From Paracoccaceae bacterium (GTDB lineage Bacteria > Pseudomonadota > Alphaproteobacteria > Rhodobacterales > Rhodobacteraceae), in the NCBI GenBank assembly GCA_024742655.1, contig JANSYB010000180.1, positions 1-5,770 of the forward strand: a DNA stretch of 5,770 nt. The letters are read 5' to 3'. The translations under genes were made by a program, and so were the position numbers. Positions within the stretch are counted from its first letter, which is position 1; each line of letters opens with the position of its first letter. Shown one piece after another: positions 1-5,770 of this stretch. The notes beneath the pieces are model-generated. The model was not told the DNA's origin and made no database searches. It worked only from the letters and a program-made list of their open reading frames with translations.

Positions 1-954
1 CTGGAGAACAGCGCCACCGGCCGCACCGAGACCCGGCATGCGCGGGCACTGGTCAATGCCGGGGGGCCATGGGTCGGCAACATCATCCATGACGTCACCC
101 ATATCGAGAGTCGCGAGGGCGTGCGCCTTGTGCGTGGCAGCCATATCGTGACGCGCAAACTCTTTGATCACGACAAATGCTATTTCTTTCAGGGCAAGGA
201 TGGCCGCATCATCTTCGCCATTCCCTACGAGACGGATTTCACCCTGATCGGCACCACGGATGCCGACCATGACAACCCTGCCGAGCCGCCGGTCTGCACA
301 CCCGAAGAACAGGACTACCTGTGCAATTTCGCCTCCGAGTATTTCCGCGAACCGGTGACGCGTGACGACATTGTCTGGACCTATTCCGGCGTGCGCCCGC
401 TTTATGATGACGGGGCCTCTTCGGCCACGGCCGCCACGCGCGATTACGTGCTCAAGCTGGATGACGCGGGCGCGCCGTTGCTGAATATCTTCGGGGGCAA
501 GATCACCACCTATCGCCGGCTTGCGGAAAGTGCGGTGGACAGGTTTTCGGGGGTGTTTCCCGACATGGGCGACAGCTGGACCCACGCTTGCCCGCTCGCC
601 GGAGGCGACTTTGCGCTTGATGCGTTGCCGGACATGCCCGGTCAGTTGATCCGGGACTATCCGTTCCTGTCGGAGTTCTGGGCGCTGCGGCTGATCCGTG
701 CCTATGGCAGCGATGCCCGTGTTATGCTGGGCAACGCGAAGACTGCAGAAGATCTGGGGCGTGACTTTGGCGCGACCCTCACGGCGCGCGAAGTGGGCTG
801 GCAAATGGCGCGTGAATTCGCCACATCGGCAGAGGACGTCGTCTGGCGCCGTACGAAACTGGGCCTGCGCCTGAGCGACGCGCAGATCGCGGAACTTGAC
901 GACTGGATGCGCGCCAATCCGAATGGCGATCACAAGATGGCCGCGGCAGAGTAA
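1..954 (+). CDS. glpD: Aerobic glycerol-3-phosphate dehydrogenase, C-terminal part (5' end outside window)
   Basis: Oxidises sn-glycerol-3-phosphate to dihydroxyacetone phosphate with FAD and passes electrons to the quinone pool at the inner face of the cytoplasmic membrane. The frame is open from base 1, so the gene is cut by the window edge, and the GTG at 121 is an internal codon. The visible 317 residues align by eye with Escherichia coli GlpD from about the LVNAxGPWV segment (here LVNAGGPWV, residues 17-25) onward; roughly 180 N-terminal residues with the FAD-binding Rossmann motif are missing. Family landmarks in order: GSHIV (46-50), IGTTD (83-87), YSGVRPL (128-134), FGGKITTYRR (164-173), then the C-terminal helical domain with WRRTKLGL (282-289). 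It ends 10 bases before glpS, so it is probably co-transcribed with the importer and supplies the catabolic step for its substrate. No frameshift or lost motif is seen in the visible part. Identification is firm from sequence; membrane location is family knowledge. Confidence 0.96.
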   Translation: MENSATGRTETRHARALVNAGGPWVGNIIHDVTHIESREGVRLVRGSHIVTRKLFDHDKCYFFQGKDGRIIFAIPYETDFTLIGTTDADHDNPAEPPVCTPEEQDYLCNFASEYFREPVTRDDIVWTYSGVRPLYDDGASSATAATRDYVLKLDDAGAPLLNIFGGKITTYRRLAESAVDRFSGVFPDMGDSWTHACPLAGGDFALDALPDMPGQLIRDYPFLSEFWALRLIRAYGSDARVMLGNAKTAEDLGRDFGATLTAREVGWQMAREFATSAEDVVWRRTKLGLRLSDAQIAELDDWMRANPNGDHKMAAAE

Positions 955-958
955 GGGA
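953..958 (+). promoter_or_regulatory. Ribosome binding site deciding the glpS start
   Basis: AAGGGA overlaps the glpD stop codon and sits 6 bases before the ATG at 965. It selects that ATG over the longer in-frame start at 896, which lies inside glpD and would add 23 residues unlike an ABC ATPase N-terminus. The overlap with the stop suggests translational coupling to glpD. Confidence 0.7.
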
Positions 959-964
959 CGACAG

Positions 965-2053
965 ATGAGCCTGGTGCTGGACAACATATCGAAACGGGTG
1001 GGCGGACAGACCCATATCCATGCCACGGATCTGACCCTCGAAAACGGCACGATGAACGTGCTTCTGGGGCCGACATTGTCGGGAAAAACCTCGCTCATGC
1101 GACTGATGGCCGGGCTCGACGCGCCGTCGACGGGGCGGATCCTGTGGCAGGGCACGGACGTGACCGGACAACGCGTGCAGGATCGCGGCGTCGCGATGGT
1201 CTACCAGCAATTCATCAACTATCCGTCGATGAGCGTCTACGACAACATCGCCAGCCCGCTGCGCCTGATGCGCAAACCGTCGGCCGAGATCGACACCGCG
1301 GTGCGCAAAACCGCCGAAATGATGAAGCTCACCCCGATGCTGGACCGCAAGCCGCTGGAACTGTCGGGGGGCCAGCAGCAGCGCTGCGCACTGGCGCGCG
1401 CGCTGGTCAAGGGGGCCGGTCTGGTGCTGCTGGACGAGCCGCTGGCCAATCTCGATTACAAGCTGCGCGAGGAATTGCGCGTCGAAATTCCCAAGATTTT
1501 CGAGGAATCCGGTGCGATCTTCGTCTATGCGACAACCGAACCCGAGGAGGCCCTTTTGCTGGGCGGCCACACCGCCACCCTGTGGGAAGGGCGGATCACG
1601 CAATTCGGGCCGACCGCGCAGGTCTATCGCCGCCCGGCGGATGCGATCACGGCGCGTGTCTTCTCTGACCCGCCGATGAATTTTCTTCCGATCGCCAAGA
1701 CAGGTCAAAAGCTGATGTTCGGGGATGGGCAATCGGCACCGGCGGCCGGGGCGCTGGCCGATCTGCCCGACGGGCGCTACACCGCCGGGTTCCGGCCCAA
1801 TCATCTTGAAATCACGCAACACACCGGCGACGCGATGCAATTCACCGCGCAACTGGCCGTGACCGAGATCACCGGCTCGGAAACCTTCGTGCATCTCGAC
1901 CATCACGGAGATCGCTGGGTGGGCCTCATTCACGGGGTGCATGATCTTGAACTGGGGCGTGACCTGCCGGTCTGGCTGGATCCGGCGCATGTCTACATCT
2001 TCGGCGAGGACGGCGCGCTGGTCGCACCCGCCGCCTATGCAATAGCCGCCTGA
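965..2053 (+). CDS. glpS: Glycerol ABC importer ATPase 1 (MalK-like, with degenerate A-loop and H-loop)
   Basis: One of two unequal cytoplasmic ATPase subunits that energise the importer. Its 362 residues comprise an N-terminal nucleotide-binding domain (about 1-235) and a MalK-type TOBE/regulatory domain (about 240-362, with GFRPNH at 275-280). Visible motifs: Walker A GPTLSGKTS (35-43), Q-loop Q81, a perfect signature LSGGQQQR (133-140), Walker B ending LLDEP with catalytic Glu158, and D-loop NLD (162-164). Three positions depart from the MalK family: Val12 where the adenine-stacking aromatic residue of the A-loop is expected, Leu38 in place of the usual second Walker A glycine, and Thr191 (ATTEPEEA, 189-196) where the H-loop histidine of VTHDQ is expected. 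The start at 965 gives the normal N-terminus MSLVLDNI. It follows glpD by 10 bases and precedes glpT by 12. The name follows the rhizobial glycerol transporter. Family membership is certain; substrate rests on glpD and the DUF2160 neighbour. Confidence 0.92.
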   Translation: MSLVLDNISKRVGGQTHIHATDLTLENGTMNVLLGPTLSGKTSLMRLMAGLDAPSTGRILWQGTDVTGQRVQDRGVAMVYQQFINYPSMSVYDNIASPLRLMRKPSAEIDTAVRKTAEMMKLTPMLDRKPLELSGGQQQRCALARALVKGAGLVLLDEPLANLDYKLREELRVEIPKIFEESGAIFVYATTEPEEALLLGGHTATLWEGRITQFGPTAQVYRRPADAITARVFSDPPMNFLPIAKTGQKLMFGDGQSAPAAGALADLPDGRYTAGFRPNHLEITQHTGDAMQFTAQLAVTEITGSETFVHLDHHGDRWVGLIHGVHDLELGRDLPVWLDPAHVYIFGEDGALVAPAAYAIAA

Positions 2054-2065
2054 GGGAGCACGAAA

Positions 2066-3142
2066 ATGGCAAAGATCACCCTCGACAACCTCGCGCATTC
2101 CTACCTGCCCAACCCCAAGGGTGAAGATGATTATGCCCTCAAGGAACTCAACCACGACTGGGTGGATGGCGAGGCCTATGCCCTGCTGGGCGCATCGGGT
2201 TGCGGCAAGACCACGCTGCTCAACATAATCTCGGGCCTGTTGCAGCCCAGCCAGGGACGGATCCTGTTCAACGACATCGATGTCACCCACGCTCCCACGA
2301 CCGAGCGCAACATCGCGCAGGTGTTCCAGTTTCCCGTCGTCTACGACACCATGACCGTGCGCGAAAACCTGGCCTTTCCATTGAAAAATCGCGGCTCCGA
2401 CCCGGGGTATGTCGCCCAAAGGGTGCAGGAAATCGCGGCCATGATCGGGATGGAGGACACGCTTGACCGCAAGGCGCGCGGCCTAACGGCGGATGCCAAG
2501 CAGAAGATTTCCCTTGGCCGTGGCATGGTGCGCGAAGATGTGAACGCGCTCCTCTTCGATGAGCCGCTCACCGTCATCGACCCGCATATGAAATGGGAAT
2601 TGCGCACACAGCTAAAGCAACTGCACCGCCAGTTCGGGCACACGATGATCTACGTCACCCACGACCAGACCGAGGCGCTGACCTTCGCCGACAAGGTGGT
2701 CGTCATGCATGACGGCCGAGTGGTGCAGATCGGCACGCCCGAAGAGCTGTTCGAAACACCCGAACACACCTTTGTGGGGTATTTCATCGGCTCGCCCGGC
2801 ATGAACGTGATCCCGGCCAAGGTCGAGGGCAACCGCGCCTATATCAACGGGGCCGAACTGACCCTTGCCCGCGGCTACGGGGCCCCGTCGGGCAAGGTCG
2901 AGATCGGCGTACGCCCGGAATTCGCCCGCCTGTCGGACAGCGAGGGCCTGCCGGTCAAGATCCGCCGGATCGAGGATGTGGGCCGCCACAAGATCATCCG
3001 CGCCGATTGCTTTGGCACCGACATCAACATCATCGCCGGTGAAGACGACGAGATCAGCACCGACATGACCCGCGTCACCTTCGAAGCCGCGCGCGTCAAC
3101 GTCTATGCCGATGACTGGCGCATCTCGGGGGAGGCCGCGTGA
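2066..3142 (+). CDS. glpT: Glycerol ABC importer ATPase 2 (MalK-like, with degenerate signature motif)
   Basis: Second cytoplasmic ATPase of the importer, expected to pair with GlpS. It has 358 residues: a nucleotide-binding domain (about 1-235) and a TOBE-type C-terminal domain (about 240-358, with IGVRPE at 280-285). The ATP-holding motifs are canonical: A-loop Tyr13, Walker A GASGCGKTT (42-50), Q-loop Gln88, Walker B LLFDEP with Glu166, and H-loop VTHDQ with His199. The signature is not: where LSGGQQQR is expected it reads LTADAKQK (140-147), and the D-loop reads VID (170-172) instead of NLD. A stretch of about eight residues (PNPKGEDD, 15-22) follows the A-loop. AGGGAG at 2053-2058 overlaps the glpS stop and lies 7 bases before the ATG. 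The TGA stop shares its A with the ATG of glpP. This is not the glycerol-3-phosphate antiporter called GlpT in enteric bacteria. Confidence 0.92.
   Translation: MAKITLDNLAHSYLPNPKGEDDYALKELNHDWVDGEAYALLGASGCGKTTLLNIISGLLQPSQGRILFNDIDVTHAPTTERNIAQVFQFPVVYDTMTVRENLAFPLKNRGSDPGYVAQRVQEIAAMIGMEDTLDRKARGLTADAKQKISLGRGMVREDVNALLFDEPLTVIDPHMKWELRTQLKQLHRQFGHTMIYVTHDQTEALTFADKVVVMHDGRVVQIGTPEELFETPEHTFVGYFIGSPGMNVIPAKVEGNRAYINGAELTLARGYGAPSGKVEIGVRPEFARLSDSEGLPVKIRRIEDVGRHKIIRADCFGTDINIIAGEDDEISTDMTRVTFEAARVNVYADDWRISGEAA
3130..3134 (+). promoter_or_regulatory. Ribosome binding site deciding the glpP start
   Basis: GGAGG inside the end of glpT lies 7 bases before the ATG at 3142. An in-frame GTG at 3139 would leave only 4 bases of spacing, so the ATG, which overlaps the glpT stop as TGATG, is the better start. 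The arrangement is typical of translational coupling. Confidence 0.65.
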
Positions 3143-4011
3143 TGGAAAAGACGACCAACCAAAAGGCGTGGTTCCTTGTCCTGCCGGTGCTGGTGCTGGT
3201 GGCGTTCTCGGCGGTCATCCCGCTGATGACGGTGGTCAACTACTCTGTGCAGGACACGTTCGGCGGCAACCAGTTCTTCTGGGCGGGCCTTGAATGGTTC
3301 GATGAGTTGCTGCATTCCGAACGGATGTGGGATGCGCTCGGGCGGCAGCTGGCGTTTTCGGCGATCATCCTGGCGATCGAGATCCCGCTGGGCATCTTCG
3401 TGGCGCTCAATATGCCCAAGAAAGGCGTCTGGGTCAGCGTTTGTCTGGTGCTGATGTCCCTGCCCCTGCTCATTCCGTGGAACGTCGTGGGCACGATCTG
3501 GCAGATTTTCGGGCGGGTCGATATCGGCCTTCTGGGCCATACGCTGGCCGCGATTGGGGTCGATTACAACTACACCCAGAACCCGGTCGATGCGTGGATC
3601 ACCGTGATCGTCATGGATGTGTGGCACTGGACCTCTCTGGTCGCCCTTCTGGCCTATGCGGGGCTGCAATCCATTCCGGATGCCTATTACCAGGCCGCCA
3701 AGATCGATCAGGCGAGCCGCTGGAAGGTCTTTCGCTATATCGAACTGCCCAAGATCACCGGCGTGCTGATGATCGCGATCCTGCTGCGCTTCATGGACAG
3801 TTTCATGATCTACACCGAACCCTTCGTCGTGACCGGGGGCGGGCCCGGCAACGCGACCACCTTCCTCAGTATCGATCTGGTGAAGATGGCCCTGGGGCAG
3901 TTCGACCTCGGTCCGGCGGCGGCGTTCTCGATCATGTATTTCCTCGTGATCCTGCTCATCAGCTGGGTGTTCTACACCGTGATGACCAATCTCGAAAAGC
4001 GGGAGGGCTGA
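3142..4011 (+). CDS. glpP: Glycerol ABC importer permease subunit 1 (MalF-like)
   Basis: Inner-membrane channel subunit of the importer, 289 residues, of the binding-protein-dependent transport permease family (BPD_transp_1). Hydrophobic segments lie at about 9-32, 70-90, 98-118, 152-173, 207-225 and 260-282, giving six predicted membrane helices. The cytoplasmic EAA loop that docks on an ATPase sits between helices 4 and 5, with exact family spacing: QAA (184-186), Asp189, then IELP (200-203). The usual Glu of EAA is Gln184 and the usual Gly is Gln190. A GGGPGNAT segment after helix 5 is typical of sugar and polyol importers of the CUT1 type. The start overlaps the glpT stop by one base, and glpQ begins 4 bases after its stop, so ATPases and permeases are probably made in coupled amounts. 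It is unrelated to GlpP of Bacillus. Role is firm; glycerol as substrate is inferred from context. Confidence 0.92.
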   Translation: MEKTTNQKAWFLVLPVLVLVAFSAVIPLMTVVNYSVQDTFGGNQFFWAGLEWFDELLHSERMWDALGRQLAFSAIILAIEIPLGIFVALNMPKKGVWVSVCLVLMSLPLLIPWNVVGTIWQIFGRVDIGLLGHTLAAIGVDYNYTQNPVDAWITVIVMDVWHWTSLVALLAYAGLQSIPDAYYQAAKIDQASRWKVFRYIELPKITGVLMIAILLRFMDSFMIYTEPFVVTGGGPGNATTFLSIDLVKMALGQFDLGPAAAFSIMYFLVILLISWVFYTVMTNLEKREG

Positions 4012-4015
4012 GCCG

Positions 4016-4861
<846 letters not shown>

Positions 4862-4862
4862 A

Positions 4863-5135
4863 ATGGACTGGATGGCATGGACATGGCCCACCGCCGCCTT
4901 CTTCGGCGTCATAGCGGCCCTGCTGATCACCTTCTCGATCCTCGCGATCAAGTTTCCCGAAACCCCACGCGTGGGCATCCTGCGGATCGAAACGACACGG
5001 GGCGACCGATTGTTCATCACCCTGCTGGGCAGCGCCTTCATCAACCTCGGGTGGCTGGGCCTTGTGGGCGCGAACCAGCCCTACGCCATGATTTTATGCC
5101 TCATCTACGCCTTCGCTGTCTTTCGCTGGGTGTAG
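4863..5135 (+). CDS. glpU: Small three-helix membrane protein, DUF2160 family, accessory to glycerol importer
   Basis: A 90-residue hydrophobic protein with three predicted membrane helices (about 10-29, 50-69 and 73-88). A short basic loop (30-49) carries Arg36, Arg41, Arg46 and Arg49 and the conserved-looking stretch IETTRGDRLFI (42-52). By the positive-inside rule that loop should be cytoplasmic and the N-terminus periplasmic. It matches the recalled DUF2160 family, which is encoded beside glycerol-type ABC transporters. GGGGAGG within the end of glpQ sits 7 bases before the ATG, and the gap from the glpQ stop is one base, so its translation is tied to the permeases. No catalytic motif is visible. 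Its biochemical role is not known to me: it could stabilise the permease pair, contact GlpV, or assist an aquaglyceroporin-like function. The symbol glpU follows my recollection of the rhizobial operon and is less certain than the family. Confidence 0.85.
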   Translation: MDWMAWTWPTAAFFGVIAALLITFSILAIKFPETPRVGILRIETTRGDRLFITLLGSAFINLGWLGLVGANQPYAMILCLIYAFAVFRWV

Positions 5136-5151
5136 ATGACAAGAACCGGCG

Positions 5152-5173
5152 GGTCCGCGCGAAACGCGGGACC
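5152..5173 (+). promoter_or_regulatory. Strong RNA hairpin between glpU and glpV
   Basis: The transcript can fold as GGTCC, a bulged G at 5157, CGCG, a loop of AAA (5162-5164), CGCG and GGACC: nine Watson-Crick pairs, eight of them G-C. It lies 16 bases after the glpU stop and 40 bases before the glpV ATG. No T-run follows (the next bases are GTCACAATAACG), so it is not a canonical Rho-independent terminator. A stabilising or processing element that sets a different transcript level for the binding protein is a reasonable guess, by analogy with other importer operons. The fold is read directly; the function is inference. Confidence 0.55.
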
Positions 5174-5202
5174 GTCACAATAACGAACAAGTTCGACAAA
5201 AT

Positions 5203-5208
5203 GGGAGG
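5203..5208 (+). promoter_or_regulatory. Ribosome binding site of glpV
   Basis: GGGAGG lies 5 bases before the ATG at 5214, in an A-rich context. It supports that ATG, which opens directly into a signal peptide. Unlike the other genes here, glpV has its own leader and is not coupled to the upstream stop. Confidence 0.75.
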
Positions 5209-5213
5209 ACCAA

Positions 5214-5770
5214 ATGAACTTGAACCTGAAATCAACCACCGCGCTTGCGGCCAGCCTTGTCCTGATGGGCAATGCGGCGTGGGCCGGCATGGAAGAGGCG
5301 ATGGAGTTCCTCGACAACGAGATCGCGGGCCTGTCCGTGCTCAGCCGCGAGGAACAGGAAGCCGAAATGCAGTTCTTCGTGGACGCCGCCAAGCCCTTCG
5401 AGGGCATGGATATCAAGGTCGTCTCGGAAACCATCACCACGCATGAATACGAAAGCCAGGTGCTGGCGCCCGCGTTCACCGCCATCACCGGCATCCAGGT
5501 CACCCACGACCTGATCGGCGAGGGCGACGTGGTGGAAAAACTGCAAACGCAGATGCAGTCGGGCGAAAACATCTATGACGCCTATGTCAACGACAGCGAC
5601 CTGATCGGCACCCACTGGCGCTATCAGCAGGTGCGCAACCTGACCGACTGGATCGCCGGCGAAGGGGCGGACGTGACCAGCCCGACACTGGATCTGGACG
5701 ACTTCATCGGCCTGTCCTTCACCACCGGCCCGGATGGCAAGGTCTACCAGATGCCAACCCAGCAATTCGC
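5214..5770 (+). CDS. glpV: Glycerol ABC importer periplasmic substrate-binding protein, N-terminal part (3' end outside window)
   Basis: Expected to bind glycerol in the periplasm and deliver it to GlpP/GlpQ. The frame is open to the window edge; 185 complete codons are visible. It starts with a signal peptide: short polar start with Lys6, hydrophobic core about 9-18, then an AWA site predicting cleavage after Ala24. The mature chain opens with a charged, probably helical stretch of about 40 residues (25-64, containing LSREEQEAEMQFF). The usual extracellular binding-protein fold then begins with MDIKVVSET (65-73), followed by THEYESQ, a GEGDVVEKLQTQMQSG segment (102-117) and YDAYVNDSD (121-129). 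These match the recalled glycerol-type binding-protein family (COG1653-like), whose members are longer than most sugar-binding proteins, so most of the gene probably lies beyond the window. It has no lipobox cysteine, so it is soluble rather than a lipoprotein. Family is firm; the ligand is inferred from glpD and DUF2160. Confidence 0.9.
   Translation, partial: MNLNLKSTTALAASLVLMGNAAWAGMEEAMEFLDNEIAGLSVLSREEQEAEMQFFVDAAKPFEGMDIKVVSETITTHEYESQVLAPAFTAITGIQVTHDLIGEGDVVEKLQTQMQSGENIYDAYVNDSDLIGTHWRYQQVRNLTDWIAGEGADVTSPTLDLDDFIGLSFTTGPDGKVYQMPTQQF

Noticed and set aside
121..123. GTG as the start of a shorter glpD
   Set aside because: The frame is open to base 1 and the upstream residues (LVNAGGPWV and following) are clear GlpD sequence, so this is an internal codon of a gene cut by the window edge.
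896..964. Longer in-frame start for glpS inside glpD
   Set aside because: The extra 23 residues do not resemble an ABC ATPase N-terminus, and the ATG at 965 has a well-spaced ribosome binding site.
779..2419. 546-codon open frame on the minus strand opposite glpD, glpS and glpT
   Set aside because: It is antisense to three well-identified genes, spans their boundaries, and has the His/Arg/Gln/Gly-rich composition of a G+C-rich shadow frame, with no recognisable domain.
5152..5173. The hairpin as a Rho-independent terminator
   Set aside because: No T-run follows the stem, and glpV downstream belongs to the same transporter, so full termination here would make little sense.
5136..5183. 15-codon frame (ATG directly after the glpU stop) running through the hairpin, a possible leader peptide
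   Set aside because: It has no convincing ribosome binding site and its product shows no codon run typical of attenuation leaders; chance is sufficient.
4877..5446. 189-codon + strand frame spanning glpU, the gap and the start of glpV
   Set aside because: It crosses two recognised genes in another frame and its product is Arg/Gly/His-rich with no motif; glpV's own frame shows a signal peptide and family motifs.

Overview
The window is a tightly packed stretch of one operon, read entirely on the + strand. It encodes catabolism and ATP-driven import of glycerol. High G+C, short gaps, strong GGAGG-type ribosome binding sites and the gene order suggest an alphaproteobacterium, most likely of the Rhodobacterales/roseobacter type. 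This placement comes from recalled family resemblance, not from a search.

Layout: positions 1-954 hold the C-terminal two-thirds of glpD (aerobic, FAD-dependent glycerol-3-phosphate dehydrogenase). Then come glpS (965-2053) and glpT (2066-3142), two different MalK-like ATPases; glpP (3142-4011) and glpQ (4016-4861), two MalF/MalG-type permeases; a 90-residue three-helix membrane protein of the DUF2160 family, here called glpU (4863-5135); and the first 185 codons of glpV (5214 to the window end), the periplasmic binding protein. Gaps between genes are -1 to 12 bases, except for 78 bases before glpV. That gap holds a strong RNA hairpin and a small palindrome. No stretch above 300 bases lacks a gene, and no promoter or canonical terminator is visible.

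How they work together: GlpV would capture glycerol in the periplasm and GlpP/GlpQ would form the channel. GlpS/GlpT would power it, with GlpU as a probable accessory membrane subunit. After phosphorylation by a glycerol kinase (not in view), GlpD would oxidise glycerol-3-phosphate to dihydroxyacetone phosphate and feed electrons to quinone. The names follow the Rhizobium leguminosarum glycerol ABC transporter; glpT, glpQ and glpP denote unrelated proteins in enteric bacteria or Bacillus.

The most interesting observation is that the two ATPases carry complementary defects. GlpS lacks the A-loop aromatic residue, the Walker A inner glycine and the H-loop histidine. GlpT lacks a recognisable LSGGQ signature and has an altered D-loop. 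In a head-to-tail GlpS/GlpT dimer all defects would fall in one composite ATP site and the other would be fully canonical. That predicts an ABC importer with one catalytic and one degenerate site. The importer family itself is known, so the system as a whole is not novel; the asymmetry, the DUF2160 subunit and the pre-glpV hairpin are the parts worth checking.
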